NCBI GenBank assembly: GCA_020740775.1
Contig: JAHEWK010000001.1
Span: forward strand, 2,604,001-2,668,000
Length of the DNA: 64,000 nucleotides
Direction of reading: 5' to 3'
From: Ilyonectria destructans
Taxonomy: Eukaryota; Ascomycota; Sordariomycetes; Hypocreales; Nectriaceae
Below the pieces are notes generated by a model. That model had not been told where the DNA came from. It did not search any database and was given only the letters and a program-made list of their open reading frames with translations. Position 1 is the first letter of the stretch, and each line of letters starts with the position of its first letter. Positions 1 to 12,997 of the stretch are shown piece by piece. Made by a program: the position numbers and the translations under genes.

Positions 1-1889
1 CGAGCTCGGACGCCTGCTTGCTGATGAGCGCCGTCTCACGGCGCTCTTGAACGGCCCGCAACACCGCAGCTTGAAGCTCATCGGCCGCAGCAACCCGCGA
101 TATCGCTGGGAGCAGTATTGGACGCGCCAGGACCAGCTCGATTCTATGTCCAAACCCCTGTAGGTCCCCCCCCGTCATCGGACCCCAATTGGAGCTCGAG
201 GCTGAATGAACCTGGCTAGGCGCGAATACTACGAGCGACTCAACGACCTCGTCCAGCAGTACATGTACATCGACGCCCTGCTGGACTCGGCCATTCCCCA
301 CGATCTGCTCAACGAGTACCAGACGGACATTGAGGCCTCCGCCTTCCGCCCCGTCAACGTCCCTGATACCATCAACGAGGAGTCGTCGTCGCCCGACTCG
401 CCCCCTCAGAACGGCAACTTTGCGCCCGAGTCGTACGGCACCATCCGGCCCAGCTCGGCGAACAAGCCGCTGCCGCTTACACGCACCCCGAAGGATATAT
501 TCCGCTCCTCCGAGAGCCTGCCGCTGCTCCAGCGCCAGGACGACGAGGATGAGGACGATGAGATGCTTCCCGACCACCCGCCGGCCCACGAGGACGGCTT
601 CGGCCCTCGACCCCACCTCCCGTGGCTCGAGGACGCCGAGGTTGACCACGACGACCCCGTCGTGACTCTCGCTATCTGGGTCAACTTCATTGCCAACGGC
701 ATCCTCCTTGCCGGAAAGCTCGCCGTCATCATGTCCGTGCCCTCCATGTCCGTGCTCGCCAGTTTGGTCGATGCCGTCCTCGATTTCCTGAGCACTGTCA
801 TTGTCTGGGTCACCACTCGCCTCATCTCCGCCAGTCAGCAGGACCAGCATAGCTACCCCGTCGGTCGTCGCAAGTGAGTTTTCCCCCAGTCCAAACAAAC
901 CATATCAGCTGCCAGTCGTAATTGGGTGCCAGCTGGTCTGCGAGGTCTCCTCCACCCCGAGGCCTCCTCCAAGGACCCCTAATCGCGGCTGGCGCATCAG
1001 CACGTCTCGTAGACTAACACAACATCCCGCAGGCTCGAGCCCCTTGGTGTTCTCGTCTTCTCCATCATCATGATTACCTCGTTCTGTCAAGTCGGTCTTG
1101 AGTGTATCCAGCGCCTTATGAGCCCCGAGCATGCCATCCTGGAGCTCGGCGTTCCCGCCATCGTCATCATGGTCACCACCATCATCATCAAGGGCGGTTG
1201 CTGGGTCTGGTGCCGCCTCGTCAGAAACTCAAGTGTCCAAGCATTGTAAGCGCCTCTGCCCCATGTCCAATCTCCACTTTGCGGGGTGCAGTCTCTAATA
1301 ACTTCGCTTAGGGCCGAAGACGCCAAAACGGATGTAATCTTTAACGCTGGCTCCATTCTATTCCCCATCTGTAAGTAATGAGCCCTCGTATGCGAGATCG
1401 GACGCATGCCCAATCTCCATTCCGAATTCCGCACCAGCCCACCCGTGGCCCCTGCTAACCGAAGTTTTCTTCTCATCGATAGTGGGCTTCTACGGACGTA
1501 TTTGGTGGCTCGACGCTTTTGGTGGCTTGTTCCTGTCCCTGGTTGTTATTTTCAACTGGAGCCACACCTCGGCCCATCACGTCCGCAACCTGTCTGGCTT
1601 CTCGGCCCAGCCGGATGAGCGAAATCTGCTTCTGTACCTGACCATGCGCTTCGCGACCGCCATCCGCCAGATCCAGAACCTCCGTGCCTACCACGCCGGC
1701 GACAAGCTCTTCGTCGAGGTCGACATTGTCCTCTCCGCCGCCACGCCTCTCAAGGACAGCCACGACCTCAGCGAGGTGCTCACGTACTTCCTCGAGTCTG
1801 TGCCAATTGTTGACCGTGCCTTTGTCCATGTGGATTACACGAGCTACAACGCTCCGACCCACATGCTAAAACAATCCGCTGCGAAATAA
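1..1889 (+). CDS. Cation diffusion facilitator transporter, 5' end cut by window edge
   Basis: Metal/proton antiporter of the CDF family, of the fungal type close to plant Mn-CDF (MTP8-11) proteins; metal inferred, probably Mn. Exons: 2-159, 220-873, 1033-1245, 1312-1370, 1483-1889. Joined, they give 496 codons plus stop in one frame that is already open at the left edge, so the true start lies upstream. The fragment has a hydrophilic acidic N-terminal region, then membrane segments. Two DxxxD metal motifs are visible: DAVLD in an early membrane helix and DAKTD at the exon 3/4 join. The soluble C-terminal domain begins near RNLLLYLTMRFA and ends with the DRAFVHVDY stretch. The ATG at 206 lies inside intron 1 (160-219) and is not a start: splicing gives SKPL-REYYERLND, as in relatives. 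Family call is firm; substrate is not. Confidence 0.92.
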
Positions 1890-2194
1890 GGAACCAAGAA
1901 ATCTTCAGGACCAGCCGTGAGCGGCACCTAAAATCTCTCACTGTTGGGTGCTCAGCACCTTTTTTCTTTTTTTGGAAGACGGGGGCGCTACGAAGAGTTG
2001 TGACGGTGGGTGGATGGGACACTGGTAGGGGGTCTGATTGTACTATATAAATACTAAAAAGAAACTTGTGTACCAATAGAAAAGACAAATAATTACTCTG
2101 CTATGTAGAACAGGGCCCGGGTGCGGGAACACTTGGATGATTAGAACAGAATGAATAGAATAGGCAGTCAAAAAGCAGCACAATCTTCGCCATT
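1890..2194. other. Convergent 3' intergenic region (CDF / STT4)
   Basis: These 305 bases lie between two convergent stop codons and should hold both 3' UTRs and polyadenylation sites. There is a T-rich run near 1960-1972 and an AT-rich patch around 2040-2095. I see no gene. Confidence 0.7.
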
Positions 2195-5100
2195 TTAATA
2201 GGGAATGCCGTTTGTCAGAAGCTGGAACTGGTCGTATATGCCAGTGCTGTAGCTCGAGTAACTGGTCTTGATGAGACCCTTCATGAAGTCGGCCGCCTCG
2301 CGCTCGCTGCGGTCGAGGACGAAGCGCTCGCGGAAGTGCTTGACACTCTCGGGCTTGAAGCAGGGCAGGCCGCTGTCCATCATGAGCCAGACGATCTGGC
2401 TGAGCTTCTCGCAGTACTGGCGACTGGCTAGGAAGGCCTTGACGCAGAGCTCCTCGAAGCACTTGAAGCTCTGGTGGTCGGTGGAGCCGCCCATGACGGC
2501 GAGCATCTCCGACGTGAGCTTAAAGGGGGCGCGCTCGAACTTGATGCCACCCGGGGCAATGTCGAAGCAGAAGCCAAAGTCGATGTGCAGGATGTGGCCC
2601 GCGTCGTCGATCATGATGTTGCCGTTGTGTCGGTCCTTGAACTGCAGGAGGAAGGAGATGACCGAGTACGCCGCCATCGACTTGACAAAGTTGCTGCGGG
2701 CGCGCTGGAACCGGAGCGAGTCCTCGTTGCCGTACTTGGAGATGAAGTAGTCGTAGAGTCCGTTGACGGCCTCGCGACCCAGCATGTCTCGAGAGATGGA
2801 GTTTGGCAACACGTCAATGACACCACAACCGGGAGCTGTGGCGGTGACTCGGTAAGGGAAGACGTAGACATCAAGTCCGACGTCGTGGAAGATGCCTCGG
2901 AACGCGGCAATCATCTGCAACGCCAGGACATCCTGTCGGCAGTCATCACCGACCTTGAAGATGGCAGACTGCCAAACCTCAATGCTGGTACCCTCCTGGT
3001 GGTTCTGGGAGTGCCCGTTGGTCGTACCATTAGTTGTCCCGTTGGTCCCCTCCAGCATGTCGTCATCCTCCTGAGCAGCAACCTTGTTCTTCTTGATACG
3101 GAATGTTGCCATGTAAGGGGCCTTGGCGTGACTCTGAAGAGGCTTTCCGGACTTCCGGTCGATGCCAATGACAACACCGTCAGGGTTACTGGGGAGGTAG
3201 ACACCAACCTCAACCTTGATCTTACGCAGCTCCTCCTCAATCTTCTGCTTCTTCTCTGGCTTGGACCGCTTGATGTACGGCTTCAGCTTGCCGGAAATAT
3301 CAGTGACCTCGTCAAAGAAGGAAAACTCTCGCTCGTAAAAGTCACGGTCTTCAGGCACGAAGCCGTTAACCATCTTGGCCATGACAACATCCAGGCTTGG
3401 CTTGATCTCGTCTGGTATCTGCGCATCATCGTCCTTGTACGAATTTGCCTTCATGTTCCAGATAATCTGGTGGGCGAAGAGCTGGGAGAACTGTGCCGTC
3501 TCGAGGATATACCGTTGCACGTATCCAAGAGCATCATAACGGAGACTCTGCACAATTTGGGGAACATAGAAGAATGTGATATCGGCAGAGTGGCTCTCCA
3601 AAGCACGCATGGCATATTGGATGATGAAGGGATGGTCCTGATAGGCTGGCAAGAACATGGTGACTGCCGTGATAGGATTCACAGGTTGCCAAAACAACAG
3701 GTACTATACAAGTTAGAACTAGGGAATATCTTGGATGGATGAGTTAAAACATACCTTGAGCTGCTGCAGGTTGACGTCCTCGGGAAGGTACCCGCCAAAG
3801 ATCAGGGGAATGGCCTCTGGCTCAGAAACAGCCTTCTCCGGCATCGTCAGGAGAAGGAACCTGACATCGCGCTGCAGACGGGGGTATGGGAATCTGGTTG
3901 CAAGTTCAATTGCAATGGCAGGGTCCTGCCACCAAGCAGTTCGTACCAGGGGTAGGAGAGCGGCCTCTGTGGTAGCCTTTGAAGCTGCCTGAGCTGGCAA
4001 CTGGGCAGCAGGGACATTGAGCGGGTTTACCCACACAACCAATCGAGACTGCTCACTCTTCAGCAAGAGCTCAAGCAGCTGTTCCTTGGATTGCAGCGAC
4101 TTGACGTTGCCGGCCGTCTGCGATCCTATGAAAGAAACAAGTTGCAAGGCAGCGATGACGTCCGAGATAAGTCGGATTTCTGTCTTGATTTGTAGGAGGT
4201 TGCTTCCGAACGACCATCTTGGTGAATATTTGAACCAGCTAAGACCAGCCGACAGGAGCTTCTCCTTGAGTCTCCACTGGGCAGTAGGCTTGAGCGTGGT
4301 GCTAGCTCGCAGAACTCGCAGGCCAAATAAGACAATCTGGAATCGAATCTCTCTTGCCATGGGGTGGGACGCAGATTGCTTGACAGCGTCCAGGGTGAGG
4401 TCTATCATTCGCAAGAACACCTTTTGGGTGTCTGGGCTTCCGTGGCGGGTAGCATTGAAATGACTGGCAAAAAACTGGAGCAGTCGAGCATGGGGAGACA
4501 GGATGTCATGAACGACCTGCTTCTTCTTCGCAAGGGCTTCCAGTTCACTGGGTGCGAACTCTTCCTTCAGGAAGAAGGGATCCACGTGCGAGAGGGCTGG
4601 ACTGAACAGTCCAACCTTCCTGGCAAGGGTAAACTCCCACTGCTGAACAATCTCATTCAGGAGCTTTGACTCCAGCCTAGGGTTCTCGTTGATTACGCCC
4701 AGCCACAACGAAACTCCAAGCTTAATAGACTGCTTCGTGAAGAGGGCAAACGGGATGCTGACGAGATAATGAGCAACGGCAGAATCATCTCTCTCGGTAC
4801 GGCAAAGAAGCGCGGCAGCCCTTCGTAAGATATCTCGGACTTCGGTGATGGATGTATTCTTCTTGCTCAAGATTCTCGCTTCAACGTGAGCCAAGGCGGT
4901 GGTTGCGTTGGCGCTCTCCTTGACAGACGACTGCACAAAAGACATGCGGCGGTTGTGGTTCATGAAGCTAATCAACTCAGTACCGCGGTCTGGCAGCGTC
5001 TCTCCATATCGGTACTCCTGTCGAGTCGTATACTGCGCCACAAAATCAGATGCAGTGTTGACGCTCGAGTTGCCAATCTTGTCCATGGATTGCAGTCGAT

Positions 5101-8100
5101 TGTCTGTAGAGGGGATTACGGAACCGAGCTCCATCGCAAAGGATCTTCCCAGAGAAAGGTGGCCATAAGCTCCCTCATCGTCGAATTCGGACAAGTAGGT
5201 TTGCAGAAGACCCTTGATGTCCAGAGGGGCCAGGTTGATTGCGGCGTTCACCCATCCCTTGGCCTTACGGTGAAGGATGTCAACTGTCCATCTTCGGAAA
5301 TCATAGTCATCAGAGAGCTGGACCGTGACTCCACCTAGATCCGAGGTGAAGATGGATTGAGGGTCATAATGGTCTGTTTCGGCTTCCAAGCAACTCGACC
5401 ACATGAGGGAAAGGAGCTCCAGCAGAGCGAAAAGAGATGACCGATGACAGAGCGCTGACGGCACGTCGCGTAGGATACGGTCCGCACAGACAAATGCAGC
5501 TTGCTGTACTCTCTCGATGCGGTGACAGCAGCTGCAGAAGATAGCTGCAAGTTGGGAGGCGGCGTACTGAGCAGAAAAGCCCGGGTCCACCATTCCCTGA
5601 GTCTTTTTGACGTACTTCTCGACAGCCACGGACGCGATACCCTCCATCGTGCTGCTAACCTCGCCCTTTTGCATACTGGGTTCCAAAAAGTATGACAAAA
5701 CTTTGGTGCAGTCACCAGAGTCCGCTCGAAGGCTCTCCATGAGATACGCAGCTTGGAGGAAGACGACTTTCCGGTAGCTCAGGCCCTTAATCTCAGCAGC
5801 CTTCGATGGGACGAGGTCACTCAAAAGCTTTCTCTGTGACGACTCTCGATCGTTGCTGAATCCGCGTCGCAAGACAGTGTTGAGTTCAATGTCACTTTCA
5901 ACCTGTTCGCCTCGCTGCTCTGCCACCAAGGGGGGAGAGTGGATCGAGATCATCCGGAGTTCGTTGATATACTGCTTGCCACGGTCGGTGTTGGTAGTAA
6001 AGCCATGGACGACAATGTTGAACCAAGCATCTCGGAGAAGGGCATAGGTCTCATCATCGGCAATTGGCTCAGCCGCAAAATCGTTGCTCGACATGAATAC
6101 AGCAAGAGGGTGCAGGAGTTCTGCAATCTCCTTCGCAGCCATCTGGACATCCGATTCCTTTGTATGGTTGGACGAATGGGCGTCACCCAGTCCGACGATA
6201 CTGTCGAGCAAGTGCTCCAAGAAAATATCGAAAAGCGGCGAGTCACGTCGAAGATTTGAAGAGATATGAGTACGGGCATTGCGCACCTGTAAATGTTAGT
6301 GTCTTCACGATCAAGTAGTGAGGTCTTTACTCACGGCTTCCAGAAGAAACATTTGGTTCTCAACGACTCCAGTATGGCAAAGCCTGGTGAACATCTTGAG
6401 CAACGAGCGGAACTCCAGCTGTCCACCCTCGAGGGCCAGGGCTGCCGCACCGCTGATGATACGAGCATCGACGCCTGTGTTGACCTTCTCGAGTTTTTGT
6501 TGCAGCATCGACTGAGCGAGAGCCGTGATTTTCTCGTCGTTGCAGGCTGCGGCAACGCCACAAATAACCTGCACAACGTTTCCTGAGACGAGCGCAGTCT
6601 CTTCTTCGCTGTACATCTGAAGAGAAATGGAGCTTCCCATAGACTGACGGTTGGCATAGATCGAAGCAAGTCCATTTTCGCCAACGGCACCATTAGTCTG
6701 ACCATTGGTAAAGGCCTGCTCGGTTCCGGGGCTGAGAACGTTGCCCAAGGTATACAAGGTGCTGATCACGGCATCTTGCGAGAGCATTTTCAGGACATAC
6801 GCCAAACTGTTGGACGCAACCTTGACCGTCTCGCCCTGAGGCGCACCTTGAACAATGAATCGCGGAACAATTCGGCTCACGGCCGAAGAGAAACTTGGAG
6901 ACGCCTGACATATAAGGGCCAGGCAACGCAAAGTAACGGAAGCCAGCGTCGCATCTGCCATTTGGACGGAATCGTCCAGAGTTTCCTGCAGCCAGTTCAT
7001 AAGGATATCCGCATCCGCCGCGTCCTCATTCAACAGCGAACAGTTCAAATAGGAAATCAAGGCCGCCGCCTTCACGGAATAGGCCAGACTCTGCTGATCA
7101 GGGGAGCCCATCCGGATGAAGTCAACTCCGGCATCAATGTAGTTGATCTCGTCAATCGTGAAGGTAGTGTAGGCTTCGACAGTTTGAAAGTCGGCTTCAT
7201 GGCCCTGGAGGAATTTTCCACGCAAATCGCTTCCCCTAGCCATGAGAATATCCAAAATGTGAGACTCTCGCAGTTTGCCGCCAGTCTCCACCATCAACGA
7301 AGTGCTAGCAACAACCAGCCACATGAAGCTCCGGTGCAAGAGCATCGCCCCCAGAGGGCGCCCGGAAGCGGCATAGTGGCGCAGATATCTCTTCCACTCC
7401 TTGACTTCGCGATCTTGGCTATGGGAGTTTCGAATGGTCGAGAGGGCGGTTTCCACGGCAATCATAAATGGTTCTGAGAGGAGCGACTTGATCTTCTGGA
7501 TCAGGGCCAATCGGCCACCAGCTCTCCAGAAATCAGCCTGCGCGGCTGCAGCATCCAAGAATCCCACCAATGCTACGGTGATGGTGGCGGTTCGAATCGC
7601 ATCCTCGAGATGTGGGTTGTCTGGATCTCCAGCTTGCGGGGAGAGGATGCTCTCGGTAGCTCGCTTGCATGAGTTCACAAACGCCCATAGTTTATCAGCC
7701 ACGTTCTCTTGGAGTTCGTCGTAGTTGATGCCGAGTGCCAGCAACGCGCCGGTCACATGGAAGGCCAGGGCTTCGGTCGGGGACGGGTCGATCTTGCGGA
7801 AGAAGGGCGACGGATCGAAAACTTGGACGTATGCTTCGAGTATGTACGGGAAGAGTTGATAGGAGAGCCTCTGCGCGCTTTGGCCGGATTTGATCTTCGG
7901 GGCGGTTTTACACAACGCGAGTAGGACCTCGAATTCTCGAATGGACTATTGATGTTAGCTCCTCCATCCCGGGTCGTGTAAACACGGAAATCGGCGCACC
8001 ATTGGCACTCGTCCCAGAGAGCTCATGGGCTTGGCATTATAACCATTAGTAAACTCCTTGCCCTTCGTCCCAACATGACAAGCCCTGCATAGTCTGTCGA

Positions 8101-8188
8101 GGTCGGATCGATCAAACGACGTCGTCGAGGTGGTGGCAGACAGCGAGGCAATCTTCTGCAGCGCCTTTGCGCGGATGTCGCGAGCCAT
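2195..8188 (-). CDS. STT4: Phosphatidylinositol 4-kinase, STT4/PI4K-alpha
   Basis: Makes PtdIns4P at the plasma membrane, feeding PtdIns(4,5)P2, cell-wall and actin signalling. Four exons on the minus strand: 8188-8000, 7945-6335, 6286-3755, 3703-2195; joined length 1,946 aa, close to yeast Stt4 (about 1,900). Joins restore family sequence: LLEA-VRNARTH at intron 2 and QLK-YLLFWQPVNP at intron 3. The first donor (GTGCGC after AAT-G) is the weakest; an alternative GT lies a few bases upstream. Most of the protein is a helical-repeat scaffold. The PI3/4-kinase catalytic domain fills the last exon, with DRHNGN near residue 1800 and the DFGF metal motif near 1819. The ATG at 8188 opens MARDIRAKALQKIASLSATT, typical of fungal Stt4. 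Divergent from PRE7. Large open frames on the opposite strand are shadows. Confidence 0.97.
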
Positions 8189-8573
8189 CTTGACGGATTA
8201 CGCGATGGGTTACGCTGGAAAGAGAAGAAATCAAATGATGAAGCCCCCAAGGAGCGATGTCAACAATTTCATTTCTGGAGGTGTCGCTCCTGGTTGCGGT
8301 GGCATCGAAATGACGATTGCCTGATCCAGACTGAGCCCCTGTATTGGGCTTAGTCATCTGAAGCTACCCCAGCTAAGCCCAGGCAAGGCTGCAAGCTTGA
8401 CGCGTGCGTCGACCTCAGCTCTAGCCACAGCGACAAGGCAACTCCGACTCCATCACCAACATCCGCCAACGTCCACCAACATCAGCGCTCGATTCCGACT
8501 CTTTCCCCGCCTCACATCGCCGAAACCCTACACCAACCGATCTCTTTCGGACCGCCGCACCGAATCCGCAACG
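8189..8573. promoter_or_regulatory. Divergent promoter between STT4 and PRE7
   Basis: 385 bp separate the two start codons, so both promoters must lie here or overlap. An ACGCGT hexamer sits at 8400-8405. The stretch 8440-8570 is C/A-rich without T runs and looks like the PRE7 leader. I see no TATA box and no exact proteasome control element GGTGGCAAA; the nearest is GGTGGCATC at about 8299-8307, too weak to call. Confidence 0.6.
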
Positions 8574-9417
8574 ATGGCTGCCATGTTCAGCCAGAATCCC
8601 TTGATGAACGGGCCCAACTACTCGTTCTCCGATGCCCCCAAGACCAACAACGGCGAGCTGCGAGAGCATCGATTCAACCCGTAAGCGGCCCCTCAGCCAT
8701 CAGTCCAACTCTTTTCTGACTCTGAACAGCTACACCGACAATGGTGGCTCCACCCTCGCCATCGCCGGCGCCGACTTCACCATCATGGCTGGCGACACCC
8801 GCCACACCAGCGGATACAGCATCAACTCTCGCATGTCCCCCAAGGTCTTCAAGATCGGTGGCACCACTGCCTCCCAGGATGATGCCACGATAGTTCTCTC
8901 CGTGTGCGGCTTCGCTGCTGACGGCGAGGCCCTCCGAGACCACCTCGACACCATCTGCAAGATCTACCGTTACCGCCACGGCAAGGCCATGACCATCAAC
9001 GCCTGCGCAAAGCGTCTTTCCACGATCCTCTACCAGAAGCGATTCTTCCCTTACTACTCGCATGCGATGCTCGGCGGTCTGGATGAGGAGGGCACGGGTG
9101 CCGTGTATTCCTACGACCCCGTGGGCAGCTACGAGCGAGAGCAGTGCCGAGCAGGCGGTGCTGCGGGCAGTCTTATCATGCCCTTCCTAGACAACCAGGT
9201 CAACTTCAAGAACCAGTACATCCCAGGTAGCGGAGAGGGCCATGAGCTCAAGGAGCGAGAGCGCCGTCCCCTCACCCGGGTAGAGGTCGAGACTCTGGTC
9301 AAGGATGCGTTTGACGGTGCTGTGGAGCGTCACATTGAGGTTGGCGATAGCCTTCAAATCCTCATCATCACAAAAGATGGCATTGAGGAGTCATACCTGT
9401 CTTTGAAGAAGGATTAG
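8574..9417 (+). CDS. PRE7: 20S proteasome beta-6 subunit (PSMB1/Pre7 type)
   Basis: Structural, non-catalytic beta subunit of the 20S proteasome core. Two exons, 8574-8680 and 8730-9417, intron 49 nt with donor GTAAGC; the split proline codon gives HRFNP-YTDNGGSTLAIAG. Product 264 aa. The Ntn-hydrolase fold is clear: GGSTLAIAGADFTIMAGDTR, then FAADGEALRDHL, YSHAMLGGLDEEGTGAVYSY and ITKDGIEESYLSL at the C-terminus. A roughly 35-residue N-terminal extension precedes the GGSTLAIAG strand. I see no processed catalytic threonine of the active beta1/2/5 kind, as expected for beta6. Start chosen as the first ATG; another Met follows three codons later. Confidence 0.97.
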
Positions 9418-12208
9418 ACTTGGTAATGGAGTATGGATCAATGTATAACAGCAATTCGCTAGACGTCAAGGAATGAATGTGTCGTTTCCAATTTGCAAGG
9501 CTCCCGGGCCACATATCTGACATTGCCTGAGGTGCATGTTCGCCCACATGTTGTGATAGATCGAGGAGTCTGCTTGCCCACTAATGGACCCGACACTCGT
9601 TGTCCCTTCAGATAGATAACCATCACAGGCGGGAGATTCAAGACAGAATCCACCAAATATCCTCAACATCCTGAGATATGCTCCAGACGCAGGATGCCCG
9701 TCGATAATAGCCATGACGTTCCCAAGAGGACTAGGGACAAGCCAGCCTCTTTGGATTTCGATTCGCATAAGAGTGTTGCCAGCGTAATAATATTCACAAA
9801 GTCAAAGCGGTTGGAGCTAGGTGGATGCTTGGTGATAGACCTACCCTAGAACACGACATCGAATCAACAACGCACAACAATGCTGTCTATCTCTCACGTA
9901 CTTATCATATTACGACCTGGATCTGGACTGTCTTTATTTAGGTAGCTAGCCTAGCATGCCATATTACCCCCAGATGAATTGGCGGGACCTTGTGCCCATA
10001 TGACGTTGATACAATCATGATCATCACAAACAACAACGGTGCAAAAAGCTCCCCATACCACACCACTCGAGGTCATGATGGGTATTCATCTAGATGTAAT
10101 GGGTGATAGGTCATCTGGAAGAGTACGTCATGGGGCCCGAGCCATTGATGTTGATAGACTTCCTCAAAATATGGTTCACTATACGATATTTGTCCACATG
10201 AATACCATGTCATTGAATTTCTCGTCATTGATGCACGAAACCGTAAACGTAAATAACTGCAGGAAATCCTTGCATCAGATGGTAGCATCGATCTGTCAGA
10301 CCTCAACTGACACTGCAAGGCTTGTTGAGGGAGGGTGAGAGAATATGATATGTAACAGGCTTGTTCAACGCCTCGCAGCCACTGCTCTTCACATATGAGA
10401 AGTGCTCTGTACATGAGACTTTACCAACTTGAGGCCGTAGATTTGACATGAAGTGGCGACTGTGCTTAAAACGTCGTCACCGACCACGTTTCTAAGACGT
10501 CATCTCGCCGAGGCGGGCTACCTCGAAACTAGGGCTGCCACGCGGGAAGCATTAATCAGGATATAAACGCGACCTGCATGAGAATTGCAGTAATTCTGTG
10601 AAACCAAGAAAAACTTACCACGAGCAGGTAAAAGCGCAACAGAGCTAGACGACTTGAATAAGCCTCCTTACACGACAAGACACCCCCCCGCTTTGGACTT
10701 GATCCTCCTCACTGCAACGCAAGACGGCGTCGTTTGATTCAAAACCACACCACAGGGGACCTAAACCAGCTTGATAATCCGGATCCATATCTAATCGTGC
10801 CGCCTTTTGCAGCAGGGTTGGGCGGAATATGCAACCTCCAAGGACGCTTCACGTCAGGTGGTCTATCAGCCCCTGCCGCCCGAAACCCCGGAAATTAATG
10901 ATAATTGGCGCTTAACAAGACGCCCCCGGAGCTCATGCTCCTGAATTACGAGGAGGCTGCAGCTGCATGAGAGCCAGGCCAGGGCGTCGCTTGGATCGAT
11001 CTAGACCTAGACTGGAGGTGGGTGTCCTTGCTATGTTCGACCAGGCCCCCGGCTACGATTAAGGACAGAATTCGGCTTTAAATCTATGACGAAAAGATCC
11101 CTACTGCTAATCAAAGCATTTGCATGAATGTAACGTGAAACGGGCCATGAAAGAACGGCATCTGGGGCCTGGGGCCTACCAGGAGCAAAGATCCATGATG
11201 GCCAACGGTGGAAAATGCCCGGCCCAATCAGGATCAAAAGGAAGGAGCCGAGACAAAATGCAGAACCAGAGATTAGAACAAGAATCGCGGCTTGTGGCAG
11301 TTCCCCACTCGTGTAGAATGGAGCTCTGCTTGCGTTAGTGGTGGTGGTTCTGTGGCAAAGGGGGACCCCCACAAGAGGCCGTTACGTTTCCACACCGGTT
11401 AGTATGATCCGGCGCACGGGAAGGAGAGCTACCAAGGGGGAAAATTCAACGGTTGGGTAAAATGTTCCCTTGCAAGGTTCATAGTCGTCCGCCGAGTTGG
11501 GGGTATTGATTCTGTGGAAAGACTCAGAAGGGTAGCCCGTTCTTCGACAGCGACACATTCTATTATCTATATGACCGCAGCAAGGGTTAGAATAAGAACC
11601 CAAGAGCGGTAAACATTGCTTAATACCTGTCATTTAACCCCAAAAAAACACAGTGTAGACTGTCTCACTCCATGGGCTCCGTATTCGGCATTGATTTCTC
11701 GGGACCGAGGAGTCGACTGCCCGTCTCACACTAGCTGGGCCTTAACTGGCACCATTACAGGTAGCTTATGTATGGATTATTAAGACACAATCGCAGAAGT
11801 TACCGTGGCCTTCCAGCTGCATACAGAAGCCTTGCTTGCAGACATCCAGTGTCGACCTAAGTCGGTAGCTGAACTTAGAAGCGAGGTATCGCCACACATG
11901 CTTAGCCACAAACCGTTACCGAAACATGCGCCACCTTCAACCTAATAACCTCGCCCATCGTCGATGATGCGATCTCTAACGGGGTTTGCGGGGATCATTA
12001 CCATTATCTTCAGTTTGGTCAGCACGGACTTTCTTTGTTTCCGATGTCCTGAGCCTGTAAAGCCTGGCCGGGCGGAGTTGCGGAGTTCAAGAGACTCGTC
12101 AATGGTAACGTCACTTTGACCCAGACTTGAATAAAAGGGAGGGCCCCGATCGAGACGTGCTGACTCAAACAATACTTGATCTGCAAGGTCAATTTTAGCG
12201 ATTTGGTC
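9418..12208. other. Gene-poor intergenic stretch
   Basis: About 2.8 kb between PRE7 and the next gene. Open frames here are short (about 110 aa or less), lie on both strands, and show no domain or family-like sequence. Base composition is less GC-rich than in the coding regions. No terminal repeats, tRNA boxes or tandem repeats stood out. The last few hundred bases presumably hold the promoter of the gene at 12,209. Confidence 0.6.
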
Positions 12209-12997
12209 ATGGGCGGATCCCATATTCTTGTACTTGGAGGCACTGGCCCTGCGGGGATCTGCCTCTTGCGGGAACTACTACATCGCGGACACCCCACCAT
12301 CGCCTACGCGAGGAACCCGGCCAAGATCCCCGATGATCTGTCGTCCAATCCACTTCTTCAGGTATAATCAGACTAGTGGAAATACTCTTCTCATTGTGGA
12401 TGTGGCGTTGACCCTTCTGTCCAGGTCATCCAGGGTGATATGAGCGATCTCCCGAAGCTCTCACCAGCCATCGCCCAGGCCAGTGCCGTCATCTCGATGC
12501 TCGGTCCTAACTCACTGCGAGCGTCAGACCCGCGGCAGTTTGCCGACTTTTACTCGCAGAGCATCTTTCCTCTTATGAGAGAGCATTCGGTGAGCCGCAT
12601 CCTCGCCATGGGAACGCTGTCAATCTGGGAGCCGCAAGACAAGCCCTCATGGATTCGATGGCTCCTTGTCCTTGTCGTGCGAATGATTGCCCCCACAGCC
12701 TACAAAAACATACTTAATATTGCACATGTGTTTGAGACAGAGGCAACGGGACTTGATTGGACCGTGTATAGAATTGCAAGAATACCAGGGGGCTGCGACG
12801 AATCTAGTTGGCGAAAGGATAGAACGGACGGCGAGACGTTTGTGGGGGGAATGGCACATAACGGCTGGTGCTCTTGGCAGAAGAGGGCTGCTTTGACAAG
12901 GTGGCTTGTCGACGCCGTTGAAGGGGGAGCAGATGAGTGGATCGGAAGGATGCCGGCCGTGAGTCGACTGGCGGGGAGTAAGAGTAAACTAGACTGA
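12209..12997 (+). CDS. NAD(P)-binding Rossmann protein, NmrA/atypical SDR-like
   Basis: Small predicted oxidoreductase or nucleotide sensor. Two exons, 12209-12361 and 12425-12997, joined at phase 0 (LLQ-VIQGDMSDL), product 241 aa. The N-terminus reads HILVLGGTGPAGICLLREL, a beta-alpha-beta start with the glycine motif GGTGPAG of NAD(P)-binding folds. The splice places VIQGDMSD, then ASAVISMLGPNS, where this family has its second and fourth strands. There is no clear YxxxK catalytic pair, which fits NmrA-like or NAD(P)-binding-10 proteins rather than classical dehydrogenases. The next firm gene is about 2.8 kb upstream and 5.6 kb downstream, so context says nothing about substrate. Function unknown. 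Confidence 0.82.

Noticed and set aside
2474..3742. 422-codon open frame opposite the STT4 kinase exon
   Set aside because: Shadow of a well-supported kinase domain; it also runs across the STT4 intron, and its translation has no family features.
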